A stretch of DNA of 64,000 nt, from positions 33,578,585 to 33,642,584 of the forward strand of contig CM055102.1 of the NCBI GenBank assembly GCA_029204225.1, given 5' to 3'. The notes beneath the pieces are model-generated. The model did no database searches, had not been told where the DNA came from, and saw only the letters and a list, made by a program, of their open reading frames with translations. Shown one piece after another: positions 48,909-62,275 of this stretch (position 1 is the first letter of the stretch; each line of letters opens with the position of its first letter). Position numbers and translations under genes: made by a program. The stretch comes from Diphasiastrum complanatum. Lineage: Eukaryota; Streptophyta; Lycopodiopsida; Lycopodiales; Lycopodiaceae.

Positions 48909-49349
48909 TTGGAGGTTTTTTTTTGTAAAGTCAGGAATTCTAAAGGCGAAGAAGCCATTTATTGCGGTGTAGAAGAATCTAGTTTTATGACCGTTCCATC
49001 TTCCTCGTGGGAACGACCAACCTTGTATATATTTGATAATATAGATTCTTTGGATTCTTCCTATATCGTGTCAATGGTGCGGCATTGCATGGCGACCCTC
49101 ATGACGCCACATAAACTTTGCGTTGTCATCCTTTTCTTGGAGCAAGGTATGAAAGAGAGAATAAAGACAAGCCTTCACAAAATAAAAGATTTAAAATGCA
49201 AAGTTTTTGAAGGTTACTATGAGCTCAAAGATCCATTGAAGCAGGGCAATTTGTTTGTTCAAAGCCCGCAACTAGTGTTGTTTGTCTTATATAACTTAGA
49301 TTCTCCGAATGATGTTGTTGGATGTTTCATAGCAAACTTAAATTGTTAA
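48909..49349 (+). CDS. Unrecognised open reading frame, 146 codons
   Basis: Runs from ATG at 48909 to a TAA. The product has no motif I know: MEVFFCKVRNSKGEEAIYC, a mixed middle with several Met/Cys/His, and DLKCKVFEGYYELKDPLKQG near the end. Length is above chance for such AT-rich DNA, but transposon sequence lies on both sides. It could be an exon, a transposon accessory frame or noise. No function proposed. Confidence 0.25.
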   Translation: MEVFFCKVRNSKGEEAIYCGVEESSFMTVPSSSWERPTLYIFDNIDSLDSSYIVSMVRHCMATLMTPHKLCVVILFLEQGMKERIKTSLHKIKDLKCKVFEGYYELKDPLKQGNLFVQSPQLVLFVLYNLDSPNDVVGCFIANLNC

Positions 49350-50208
49350 TCCTATGCTTCAACGACAGCGGAAAATCTTTAAAAATTTTTGTGACTTGTA
49401 AACCAATTCACAAAAAAAGAGCAAAACACTAGCAAGGTGTCAACAATATCATTGAATTATTCTCTATTCCAAGTTGGTCTGTGTGTCTTTATAGGATGTC
49501 TTACTGTGTAGCGCTGCTCTCAAACAACATTGGGAGAAATTTAATTGTTATTGACAATGCATAAAATATAAAACAAACGAAAGCGTACTTGGAGGTCCTT
49601 AACACCTTAGAATTACCCCCAAACACAGATCCTTAGGTTTTTCAAAAGAAGAATATCTTGATCCAGATAAATCTGAGGGGGTTGATGAATGTGTAGAGTT
49701 AGATATCTAATTAGGTTTACATACATAGTTAAGTTTGTAATGATAGTTATGCCTAAACCAAAAAGACAAATATATAGCTATCACCTTAGGTGGTAGGGGT
49801 TGTTACCACTTTTTTTTAAATAAATAATAGATACATATATTTTTGAAACTATCTTTGCACATTTCTTATTTGATTAAGTAGCATTGATTCGAATATATGA
49901 TATGTATATGTGATGTTTGATGGCATTTTGTGAATCCTTCATCTATGCAGAGTGGTTGTGATACCCTTTTTGAACTTTTGCAAAATTAGTTTTGACATTG
50001 TCAAAGTTTCAATTATTTTATGATTAAATTTTATCTTGAAATTCTCTTGTCCAATTTTGAGAATGGATTTTGACAAAGTTTAAAACTAATTGAGACCGTG
50101 TTATCAATAATCCTAACTTCGTTAGATGATGAAGAAGATGAAGTATTACATGTGAGAGACATACTAACAATAATTGAAATAGAATAACCTCTCGGCTAAA
50201 TTAACTAA
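49350..50208. other. No gene recognised
   Basis: AT-rich, with no motif-bearing frame. Confidence 0.4.
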
Positions 50209-50222
50209 GCTCTGATACCACC
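50209..50222 (-). promoter_or_regulatory. Candidate primer-binding site of a minus-strand LTR element
   Basis: On the minus strand TGGTATCAGAGC is preceded by CATTCCATCAGG, i.e. a CA end, two bases and the initiator-Met site. The LTR would begin on the + strand at about 50223 (TGATGGAATG). No second LTR or gag found. Confidence 0.5.
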
Positions 50223-50539
50223 TGATGGAATGAAAGGATGGGGGGGGGAGTAATCGAGTGCGAAACAGCTCCCCCGATATGGGCTGTTGCTAACGACCAG
50301 CAAGAATGATCTCGATCAGAGCAAGAGATTGTAAATGCCAAATAGAATCATAGCTCATGCGCTCAGAACCGCTAAAATAATTGTGTGATCAAATAAATTG
50401 TGAGTACAACCATGGAATACTATTGATAGTGTGTGGAATTGTTGTTAATCAATTTGAATTTGAAGTTCAATGCATACTTCAAAGTGATAGTGCATAATGA
50501 TTCTTTTGTTCCTCGTTGGAATTGTCCGCTGTCGAAGTA

Positions 50540-50710
50540 GTTGGATTTGTTGAACACTTTGGGTACTTCGCATATTTCGAAAGTAGTTGGATCTGTTGAT
50601 CGACAAAGTAGACGAACACTTCGCATACTTCGCATATTTCAAAAGTAGTCGAACTTGTCACTCGAAGTAGATGGACACTTCAGATACTTCACATATTTCG
50701 GAAGTGCCTT
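50540..50710. repeat. Imperfect tandem repeat (~60-bp unit, about three copies)
   Basis: Units share GTTGGATCTGTTGA/GTCGAACTTGT starts and the phrase ACACTTCGCATACTTCGCAT, ending TTTCGAAAGTA, TTTCAAAAGTA or TTTCGGAAGTG. Confidence 0.65.
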
Positions 50711-51204
50711 GATGGTGGAAGTTGTCGAAGATGGTTAGGTCTCCGATGTACTTCAAATATTTAAACATTCGAATGTAGACAAGAACATAAATGGATACCC
50801 TTCAGTCCGAAGATAAAAATTAGCTGGAAGGTCGATGTAGTCGTCCTTCAAATAGTTTGGCCGTTTTTTATTCTGTGTCGAAAGTTGTAGGTGTCAAACT
50901 GCTTTGCAGAAACCCATGTATTTTACCAGACATTATTCTGCACACAGAATGAGAGTAGTTTTGCAGTTTGTGTCGAAAGCACGTCTAAATATGCAGAATA
51001 GCCAAACAAAAAACTATAATTCCTGCATGTATCAGATGAGATGAGCAGACATAAAACCTAAAGAGGTTGCATCTGATTCTAGATCAATGATTAATTCAAG
51101 GATTAAAAAATGTGTAGGAAGAATCTTGAATAAATTGTATCACCAAGGAGGAAACTATGAGCTTAATTTCCAACACATGCAACCAAAGAAATTGTAAAAA
51201 AAAT

Positions 51205-52020
<816 letters not shown>

Positions 52021-52049
52021 ACACCCTAAACACAAACAAAGAGAAAAAA

Positions 52050-52260
52050 AAACATTATAGAGTGCTAATAAAAATTCCTGAACCATATGAATATATCCTA
52101 TTCCAGAATGTCACCACATGCTCCCTCCCTGTGGCGTTTGATTTTTCTTGTGGAACTCAGCTTCTAACAAGAAATATTTGAACCACACCTTTAACAGAAG
52201 AAAACAAGGGCTACACACCTTCCTAGGATTGGGAGTGTTGATTACCTTTAACTCTTTTAT

Positions 52261-52316
<56 letters not shown>

Positions 52317-52710
52317 ATGAAACATGAACGAATATATAGCACATAAACTTAGATACTACGAATTAAAGTAGCATGAACTAATAAGCATGAAACATAAACT
52401 AACGGCATCATACTTAAAGCTAATTACCACGAAATGTTAATCTTTGAGAAGAAAAGCATGAAACATAAACTAATATCTCTCACACTTCTTATCAGCAACA
52501 TCATCAAATCTTGTAAGCCTGAAACCTAACAAAATGAAATCTAAGAACATGAAACAAGAATTAAAGCATGAAACATTTCAGAAAAAAAAAACAATATAGA
52601 GTACTAATCAAAACTCCCAAACCATACAATTATATCTTATTCCAAAATGTCACCACATGCTCTCTCCCTACGACGTTTGGGCTTTCTTGTGGAACGTCCA
52701 ACAAGAAACA
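52050..52710. repeat. Direct repeat pair (~125 bp) separated by a CT tract
   Basis: About 52050-52180 and 52585-52712 share AATGTCACCACATGCT, TTCTTGTGGAAC and AACAAGAAA in the same order. Between them lie a (CT)n tract at 52263-52312 and several copies of GCATGAAACATAAACTAA. Confidence 0.7.
52263..52312. repeat. (CT)n microsatellite
   Basis: About 25 TC units. Confidence 0.97.
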
Positions 52711-52739
52711 TTTGAACTTATGATGAAACACTTTGTTTT

Positions 52740-53764
52740 GTCATAGTTTGTGGTGGTGATTTCATTAGCTCACATGCTTTTAGTGATTTACTGGTTTTTC
52801 GTCGGTCCGACAAAGATCTCATAGAGAAAGATATAACTCGAATTGGGACTCAGCAAAGCATAAATCCGACTCAAAGCATCAGCGACACAATTCGACGTAC
52901 CTCGACGGTACTTATGTCAAATTCAAACTCTTCAATGAGTTTCGATCAACAGGCCTTCTGACCTCTAAGGTTCGAGACATCATAGATATATTTAAGAGAC
53001 TCATGATCTGTCATAACCACGAATTTAGATCTGTACAAATAGTGTCTCCAGATCTTTAATGCATGGATGACAACAAAAAGTTCCTTCTCATAAGTAGAAT
53101 ATCTACTTTAAGCTGGGTCCAACTTCTTGCTCTGAAAAGCCACAGGTCTACCATCCTGGTAAAGGACTACACTCACCGCATAGTCACTAGCATTTGTTTC
53201 CACTAGGAAAGATCTGCTAGGTCCACTATGTGTAGGATAGGGGCTATAGACACTAACATCTTCAAAGATTCAAAGCTTTGATTAAGTTCATCGGTCCAGA
53301 CAACAGGTGGACTAATTTTTTAACGCCTTTCGACCTTCTTCTTATTACCCTTTTTAGTTTTCTGTATGACTTTCTTCACTCCCTTAAGAAGATTCGTGAG
53401 AGGCAAGGCAACTAAGGCATAGGCTTTAATGAATTTATGGAAAAACCTTGTGAAGCCCAAAAAAGATTTTACTTCCCTAATGGTTTTTAGGAATCACGAA
53501 CTTTCTAGACCTTATCGTAGTCGATCTCAAGACCTCAATCGAAAACAATATGTCCTAAATACTTGAGTCTTGCTTGAAAAAACTCACATTTAGACTCCTT
53601 AGCATAAAGCTTTGTCTATCTTAGATTATCTAAGACTGTGTGCAAATGCGCTTTGCACTCCTCAAGAGTCTTACTGTAAATCAGTATATCATCTAAAAAT
53701 ACCACGAGAAACTTCCCAAGATATGGACGAAGAATATTGTTCATCATCTGCTGGAAGGTTGTCG
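52740..53764 (-). pseudogene. Gypsy RT-RNase H relic, downstream half
   Basis: On the minus strand, coding sequence for the end of RT (FLDDILIY-like from GTATATCATCTAAAAATAC, then KCEFFQ-type) and RNase H (TNASDYAVSV-like, YSTYEKELF-like, TDHESL-like) is recognisable, with many stops. It continues at 59650 beyond an inserted Copia element. It belongs to a Gypsy lineage different in sequence from the two complete ones. Confidence 0.75.
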
Positions 53765-54501
53765 TGTGAAGAATTGAAAAAGATTATCTATGTTAGATAT
53801 AGGGGTCTTATGTTTTTTACATCAAGCATCTAGGTGTAGGATGTTGATAGGAATAAATTTGGCATAGATGACAAATTATGCATTTCCACTTGTAATGCCA
53901 CTATTGAGCCAAAATAGAGTAAGAGGCTAAACACTTGCTAATTAGAGTGTAGACAAGTGTAAAGTTTTTGTTTGATGAATTCCAAGAGGTCCAATAGGAT
54001 ATAGAAGTGGAACCTTGTGAGGTCCAATAGGAAATTGAGGTGTGCTTGAATATAGTCCAATAGAATTAAGAGGTGCATAGATCAATGATCCAATAGGATC
54101 AAGAGGTGACAAAATGTGGTCCAATCATAGTTAAGCATAGTGGTAGCTCGTGGATCTACTAGTATCATTGTACTCCTCATTTTGAAATCAATTGATTTGG
54201 TGATTTCATGGATTTTGTGAGTTTTTGAATTTCTAGCTTTCTCTCTCTACCCAAGAGCTCTTGATGTATTTTCTCTCTCTACCCAAGGAGAGCAGCTTGT
54301 TTTTACTTAGATTATTTTTTGAATACTTCCCACATGTGTGAGTGAGAGTTGGAAGTGATTGAATGCATGTAGTAGTGTGTTTTTGCCATAGGATACAAGA
54401 TTGATCTTGAATCTCAATCTAGTCTTGATCTTGGTGCATCTACACACCTTAGGAGATCACAAGTACATGTAGTGGACAGTTCACACGTGTGAAAATCAAC
54501 A
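53765..54501 (+). repeat. 5' LTR of the nested Copia element
   Basis: 737 bp. Contains four AGGTCCAATAGGA-type repeats and CTTTCTCTCTCTACCCAAGAG repeated twice, both shared with the 3' LTR. Confidence 0.95.
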
Positions 54502-54513
54502 TGGTATCAGAGC
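54502..54513 (+). promoter_or_regulatory. Primer-binding site (initiator tRNA-Met)
   Basis: TGGTATCAGAGC immediately after the 5' LTR. Confidence 0.95.
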
Positions 54514-55257
54514 CTACCTAAGGTTACCATGCATTTTGATCCATCTAAGTGAAAAATTTTCATCAATCTTGAGCTAGAAGTTGTCAAGGCCCATTTTCCT
54601 AGCTAACTTGTTCAATCTTGGATCAAAAGAGATCAAAAGGACATTGATTGGGTCTGACATGGTACTGTACAGAATCAGGTGCTCAGACACGTGTGAGGAA
54701 CATCCAATTTCAGTTTGGAAGTTCTCTCTCATATTTGATCCATTTATCTTGCTTGATAGCTTGTTTTGAAGCTATTTTTGTCTAGTTTCTGTTGCAATCA
54801 GTTTCATTCCATTTGGTTGAGCCAATCAAAAGTTATAAGCTTTTGAAGAGGGTTAGGTAGGGCACCTAGACCTAGGTGGACACATTTGGTTTGGTCAAGA
54901 GATTGCTTGGTTGATCCAAAATCACAGTTGTATGCTTGCCAATCTCATCTATATGTGATCTAGGCACTGTTTTGAGATCTTAGCCATTTTGTTTCATGCA
55001 ATATCATTGTATTTGAGTCAAATTTGGTTTCTTAGTATATTTCACACGTGCTAAGGGTATTAGATCCTAACTTTGCCTATACTCCATCATTTGATGTGAA
55101 ATAGATCTTGTTTTAGAGAGATTTGTGTAGCTAGTGAGAATCAATTCACAAATTGTTGTAAGATCTTTCATAGGAGGAGATAGTACTCAATTATTGGATC
55201 CTATTGAAAGTGTGTAACAACATTTATTGTTCATCATCTGAGTTTTCTTCACTTCAA
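54514..55257 (+). other. Leader of the nested Copia element
   Basis: Untranslated leader up to the gag ATG at 55258. A short open frame at 54581 has no motif. Confidence 0.6.
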
Positions 55258-55827
55258 ATGTCTTCAATGGGTTCATCCTTGTTGGAACCAAGTGAAAGAT
55301 TGACCACTTCAAATTATTCAATTTGGAAAATGAGGATGGAGTCCATCTTGATCCTTCAAGACGTGATGAACATAGTTCTTGGCCTTGAAGAAGAACCACA
55401 AGTTCTTCAAGAGGTTCAAAAATACAAAAAGAGAGCTAGGATGGCTCTCCACTACATTAAGATGAATGTCTCTAATGAGATATTGAGGGAGATAGGTACT
55501 TGTACAACAGCCAAAGAAGCTTGGGATTGTCTCAAGACTATCTATGAGACTAAGAATACCTCTAGGCTTCTCACTCTTAGGAATCAAATCTTTCAAAGTA
55601 GCCAAAAGAGTGATGAGAGTGCATCTAGTTATGTTTTGAGATTAAAAGATATTCATAGAGAGCTTGCTTGTATTGGTGATTCCATCAATCAAAATGAGCT
55701 AGTTCAAGTCATTCTCAATGGCTTGAGAAGTGAATTTGATAATCTTGTCCAATCCTATGCCATTAAGGAGGAGCTACCAAGTTTGGAGGCTCTCCAAAGT
55801 GTGCTAATTTCAGAAGAATCAAGATAA
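55258..55827 (+). pseudogene. Copia gag (UBN2 domain)
   Basis: Starts MSSMGSSLLEPSERL and includes NYSIWKMRMESIL, AKEAWDCLKTIYETKNTSRL and SASSYVLRLKDIHREL, the UBN2/gag-polypeptide domain. It stops at 55825 (TAA), 13 bp before the next frame, where an intact relative would read on to the zinc knuckle. Confidence 0.93.
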
Positions 55828-55839
55828 GAGTATAAGATC

Positions 55840-56826
55840 TTGAGGATGGACAAGCTTTCTCTCACTCATAATGATGGCAAAGCTCTTTTTGCCAAGGATA
55901 AGCACAAAGAGAGGAGCAAGAACCAACATCAACAATCCTCAAGCAAGGACAAAGTCAAATCCAAAGACAAAGATGAGGAGGAAGATGATTCCTCTAATGC
56001 TTCATCATCCAAGCTCAAGAAGAAGAAGAAGATCAAGTGCTTTTATTGTGGCAACAAAGGTCATTATGCCACCAATTGCTTCAAAAAGAAGAATCAACTC
56101 AAGCAAGCCAATATCACCAATGAGAAGGAAGACACTATTGCAAGTGATGGAGAGGGATCTCTTATGGTCTCTAGTTTCTCATCTACTCCTTTCAAGAAGG
56201 ATGGCCTATGGTATATTGATAGTGGAGCCTCTTCACATATGTGTAGCTCCAAGGACTCTTTCTCTTCTATTGCACCTTATGATGGAGTGAAGAAATCAAT
56301 GTACACTGCAAATGATTTTGAATGTCCTATTGAAGGCATAGGGAACATTCCCTTGAAGCTTGCATCCTCTAAAGTTCTTTCTCTCTCTAGAGTTCTTTAT
56401 GTACCTAAGCTTACCAAGAATCTTATTAGTGTTGGCCAATTGCTTGATAATGGCCTTGATGTAAAATTCAATGTTGATACTTGCACTATCAAGAAGAATG
56501 ATGAGATACTTGCATTAGGATCTAGATTTGGTGGCATCTATAAACTAGATCCAAATGAGTATGTGAATGCTTGTAATGTTGCTCTTGTGAACAAGCTCTC
56601 TATGGAGGAATTATGGCATAGGAGGTTGGGACATCCCAACTACAAATCCATGCTCTCTATGATCAAAGAATCCCAAGCTATTGGCTTGCCAAAGTCATTC
56701 TCCAAGAAGATCAAGCCTTGTGAGGCTTGTGCTATTGCTAAATCTCACAAAAAGCCATTTACAAGATCTTCTATCAAAAGCAAGCATCCTTTGGAGTTAA
56801 TCCACTCGGATGTGCATTTCTCATGA
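55840..56826 (+). pseudogene. Copia zinc knuckle, protease and pre-integrase
   Basis: 328 codons: a lysine-rich linker, CFYCGNKGHYATNC (CCHC), WYIDSGASSHM (protease active site), LWHRRLGHPNYKSM and C-E-A-C-A-I-A-K (pre-integrase zinc region), ending LIHSDVHFS at a TGA (56824-56826). That TGA stands where integrase cores read SDVCGP or similar. Confidence 0.93.
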
Positions 56827-57627
56827 ACTACAAGCAAGGGAGGAGCCACTTGTTTTGTTACTTTCATTGATGATTACACAAGATTCACTTGGATATATTT
56901 TCTTGCTTCAAAATCTATGGTGTTTGATCATTTCCTTATTTTCAAAGCTTATGTAGAGAAGCAATTCTCATTCAAGATTAAAGCTCTTAGAAGTGATGGA
57001 AGTGGTGAATATCTCTCCAATAAATTTCAAGACTTTTGTGAGCTTGAAGGCATTAAAAGAGAGTTTTCTTGTGCCTACTCTCCATCTCAAAATGGAGTGG
57101 CTGAGAGAAAGAATAGATCTCTATGTGAATGTGCAAAATCTATGAGAATTGAGGCATCTTTGCCCAAAGATTTTTGGGGAGAAGCCATTAATTGTGCAAA
57201 TTATCTTTGCAATAGGCTCCCACATATAGCTCTTGGAGGAAAATCACCATATGAAATCTTATTTTTGAAGAAGCCTAAGGTTGATCACCTTAGAGTTTTT
57301 GGATGCTTATGCTTTGTCCATATTCCCTTGGAAACAAGGAAGAAGGAAGATCCTAGTGCATGCAAAGGGATCATGGTTGGATACTCATCCACCAAGAAGG
57401 CCTATAGAGTCTTTATACTCTTTACTTCTCAAGTTATTGAAAGTAGAGATGTTGTCTTTCATGCAGATCAACACTCATCATTTGAAGAGGCCGAGATCAA
57501 GAAAGCTATGGATGCATCATCAATTTCAGATTTTGAAGACAATCATGATGTGATGGGGTCGAGATTTGAAGAAGACTCTCCTCGGATTTTTTCACCGAGA
57601 CCTTTGCACCCGTTGCAAAGATGGTGA
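56827..57627 (+). pseudogene. Copia integrase
   Basis: Continues in the same frame past the TGA: CFVTFIDDYTRFTWIYFL, ALRSDGSGEYLSNKF, then [15 protein letters not shown] (catalytic Glu region), FWGEAINCANYLCNRLP and LRVFGCLCFVHIP. After VESRDVVFH it joins the RT region by an internal deletion and frame change near 57570. Confidence 0.93.
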
Positions 57628-58897
57628 CAATAAGAAATCTTATTTCTCTTGCTTGTTTTTTCAAGTGGAAGCTGTTCCAATTAGATGTATCCAATGCTTT
57701 TCTAAATAGTTATCTTGAGGAGGAGATCTATATGGAACAACCTCAAGGATTCATCAAGGATGAGTCCAAAGTGTGCTTGCTCTTCAAAAGTCTTTATGGA
57801 CTCAAGCAAGCACCAAGATCATGGTATTCAAGACTTAACTCTTTCCTTATCTCACTAGGATTTACTCTTAGTGACTATGATCCTTCCATGTATCTAAAGT
57901 TTGTTGATAGCAATATTGTCATTCTTCTAATTTATGTTGATGACATTATTCTTTGTGGAAGTTGTATCAAGCTAGTTGATGAAACCAAGCTAACACTTGG
58001 ATGTGAGATTAAAATGCAAGATCTAGGAGAGATACATTACATCCTAGGCCTAGAAATTGATTTTTATGAAAATCATGTCTTTATATGCCAATCTAGATAT
58101 GATCACTCTATGTTGAAAAAATTCCATATGGAAAATTCTAAGAGCATAGATACTCCAATGGAGCAAATTGTAAAAGATCCTAATAAAGGTGATGAAAGAT
58201 CCTTTGAGGACATCACACTTTTTAGAAGTCTTGTAGGCTCCTTGATTTGGCTTACCATTACTAGGCTCGATCTTAGTTTTTGTGTGCACAAATTGAGTCA
58301 ATTTATGCAAGAACCTAAGATCCATCATTGGAAGATGGCCAAGAGGATTTTAAGATATGTATCTTCATCTTGTGATTATGGTCTACTCTATAAAAGTGAA
58401 GATCTATCCATTATTGGCTACTCGGATTCGGACTTTGCAAGTGACAAAATGGATCGAAAGTCTATTAGTGCATACACTATCTTTCTTGGAGGCAATCTAA
58501 TATCTTGGCTTTCCAAAAAGCAAGATACTATATCTCTCTCTTCATGTGAGGCCGAGTACAAAGCACTCATTACAACTACCCAAGAAGTGCTTTGGATCAA
58601 GAGGTTATTAATGGAACTAAAGTGCATCAAGGAGGATGATCTACAATGATCAAGTGTGATAACATCTCGGCCCAAGCTCTTGCCAATAATCCCATATTTC
58701 ATGCAAGAAGCAAGCACATAGAAGTGGCACACCATTTTGTGAGAGAAAAGCTTATTGGAGGAGAAATCTATTTGGAGCATGTCAACTCGTCCTCTTGTAT
58801 TGCCAATCTACTCACCAAGCCTTTGAGCAAAAGTGCTTTTATCAAGCATAGATCTAATCTTGGAGTTATAACAAGATCAATGCTCAAATCTTCATAG
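57570..58897 (+). pseudogene. Copia reverse transcriptase and RNase H
   Basis: TFAPVAKMVTIRNLISLACF begins the RT (the preceding part of the domain is deleted), then LDVSNAFLNSYLEEEIYMEQ, SLYGLKQAPRSWYSRL, LLIYVDDIILCG (catalytic DD) and ILGLEIDF. RNase H shows YSDSDFASDKMDRKSISAY and SLSSCEAEYKAL. A frame change at about 58640 leads to HARSKHIEVAHHFVRE and LLTKPL at the end. Otherwise well preserved. Confidence 0.92.
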
Positions 58898-58915
58898 GTA
58901 ATTTTTTAGGAGGAG

Positions 58916-59649
58916 TGTGAAGAATTGAAAAAGATTATTTATGTTAGATATAGGGGTCTTATGTTTTTTACATCAAGCATCTAGGTGTAGGATGATAGGA
59001 ATAAATTTGGCATAGATGGCAAATTATGCATTTCCACTTGTAATGCCACTATTGAGCCAAAATAGAGTAAGAGGCTAAACACTTGCTAATTAGAGTGTAG
59101 ACAAGTGTAAAGTTTTTGTTTGATGAATTCCAAGAGGTCCAATAGGATATAGATGTGGAACCTTGTGAGGTCCAATAGGAAATTGAGGTGTGCTTGAATA
59201 TAGTCCAATAGAAGTAAGAGGTGCATAGATCAATGATCCAATAGGATCAAGGGGTGACAAAATGTGGTCCACTAATAGTTAAGCATAGTGGTAGCTCGTG
59301 GACCTACTAGTACCATTGTACTCCTCATTTTGAAATCAATTGATTTGGTGATTTCATGGATTTTGTGAGTTTTTGGATTTCTAGCTTTCTCTCTCTACCC
59401 GAGAGCTCTTGATGCATTTTCTCTCTCTACCTGAGGAGAGCAGCTTGTTTTTACTTAGATTATTTTTTGAATACTTCCCACACGTGTGAGTGAGAGTTGG
59501 AAGTGATTGAATGCATGTAGTAGTGTGTTTTTGCCATAGGATACAAGATTGATCTTGAATCTCAATCTAGTCTTGATCTTGGTGCATCTACACACCTTAG
59601 GAGATCACAAGTACATGTAGTGGACAGTCCACACATGTGAAAATCAACA
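58916..59649 (+). repeat. 3' LTR of the nested Copia element
   Basis: 734 bp, matching 53765-54501 except a 3-bp indel and point changes. Preceded by the purine tract TTAGGAGGAG. Confidence 0.95.
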
Positions 59650-60112
59650 GCCGGGGCATTAGTTAGACCAAAGGGTAAAACTAAAAATTTGTAATGGCCA
59701 TACCTAGAACAAAAACCAGTTTTGGAAACATCCCCCTCGTGTATTCTGATTTGTAACAGTTCTTAATTGTCATCTTATTAAGCTTTTTGTAATCGACACA
59801 AAGACGGATATTGTCGTCTTTCTTGCCGGCTAGCAAAACAGGAGCTCCAAGGGGATTTACTAGGTCTTATGTGGCCTTTATGCAACAACTCCTTAAATTG
59901 GCTAGCAACTTCATCTTCTTCCTTCGGGCTCATCCCGTAAGAAAAAAACGATAGGACAGCTATGAGGAAGAAGATCTATGTGATGGCCTACTCCCTGTGA
60001 GGGGGAAAGACCCTCAGGCAACTGCTCTGGGAATATATCACTATATTCCTCCCTAAGTCTCTTAAATATTTTGCCCTCAAGCGAAGATTCTAAATTATCA
60101 TCATAAAAAAAC
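59650..60112 (-). pseudogene. Gypsy RT relic, upstream half
   Basis: On the minus strand, the N-terminal RT segment up to the [10 protein letters not shown] region, ending where the Copia LTR starts. The junction restores the GGTTGCCGGGGCATTAG sequence expected for NAPATFQ when the Copia element is removed. Confidence 0.75.
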
Positions 60113-60114
60113 TA

Positions 60115-61296
<1,182 letters not shown>

Positions 61297-62275
61297 ATGT
61301 CGAGGTTAGGCAGTGGTAAAAGCTCGGGAGATTATGTTAAAAATTTATATGAATCATTAACTCCTGAGCAAAAAGCAGAACTGCAAAGTATGCTTAGCCG
61401 AGATGAGGGTGGTCCCTCACAAGCGGCCGAGGCTCCCGCCCCCACCGAAGATTCATCCACAATTCCTTATTATGACATGGATCCTCAAGGTAATATAATT
61501 GCCAACAAAAAAGAGAGGGTGGTTTTGGACCGGCTCTATTCTTTATGCCAACGCCATTTTGGTGACAGATTGTTTAGTAAATGGTCCGAACAACCTGCCG
61601 TCGATAAACGATAGGTTATTGGTACCCTTCGTGACGAATTCCAACAAGAAGAGAAATTCGAGGAGAAGAAAATTCATAAGCATATGAGCTTATGGATTAG
61701 GCATCGTCGTGATATGGCACGACGAGCTTATAAAAATGAGCAATTCAAGCCCTCCTGGTGTTCAAGAAGTGATTGGAACCGTGTAAAAGCAGATGAACAA
61801 ACACCAGATAAATACAAGATTCAGAAAGATGCCACGACTTCTAGGATGCATGGGATAGGCAATCCTAGGTTGGGCTCAAGCAGAAAGACGGGATTGCAAG
61901 CAAGCATGGTAAGTGAACCTACACTACTCTTATAGTTTATCTTTGATTTCATATGCTTTTATTTTATAATATGCATTATGACTAGCTGCTCCAACGTAGC
62001 CCTAAATTGAATGCATGGATAGTTGGCGGACTATGGATGTCTGCCAACTGAGGAGGAATACAAATTTGCCTTCAGGGAATCATACGATGCATTAGTCAAC
62101 AAACTAAAGAGCGAGGGTCATCCTCCAAATGTGAATACTAGTTTTTGTACTCATACTAATGTAGTTTGTATTCCGACATCAATTTTATTTAATTTAATAT
62201 GATCAAGCATTAAATATTAATGTAGTTTATTTGCTTGTGTTCATGCAGACTGGACGCCATGACGACGACGAGTAG
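61297..62275 (+). pseudogene. CACTA (En/Spm) transposon accessory protein, TNP1/Transposase_24-like, three exons
   Basis: Exons 61297-61908, 62023-62130 and 62249-62275 (GTAAGT and GTGAAT donors, ATAG and GCAG acceptors) give about 248 codons. It starts MSRLGSGKSSGDY, has SLTPEQKAELQSM, a WxxxFxxxF-like centre, PSWCSRSDWNRVKADEQ and PTEEEYKFAFRESYDALVNK, ending TGRHDDDE. The S/K-x-x-W...D-x-W layout is like plant Ptta/En/Spm transposase proteins. A TAG at 61612-61614 interrupts exon 1 in frame. Position next to a CACTA terminus supports the call. The main transposase (TNP2) is not in the window. Confidence 0.6.

Larger units (their letters stand above)
53765..59649 (+). mobile_element. Ty1/Copia element with both LTRs, nested in a Gypsy relic
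   Basis: 5' LTR 53765-54501, 3' LTR 58916-59649 (start TGTGAAGAATTG, end AAAATCAACA). I count roughly 18 differences over about 735 bp, about 97-98% identity by eye. Primer-binding site 54502-54513, polypurine tract about 58902-58915. Flanks GTCG and GCCG fit a 4-5-bp duplication with one change. gag, knuckle, protease, integrase, RT and RNase H are present, with point stops and one larger deletion between integrase and RT. Confidence 0.95.

Noticed and set aside
50540-50710. CRISPR-like array
   Set aside because: The units are contiguous and imperfect without spacers; this is plant DNA.
53942-54124. 60-codon frame repeated at 59090-59272
   Set aside because: It lies inside the two Copia LTRs, produced by the AGGTCCAATAGGA repeats.
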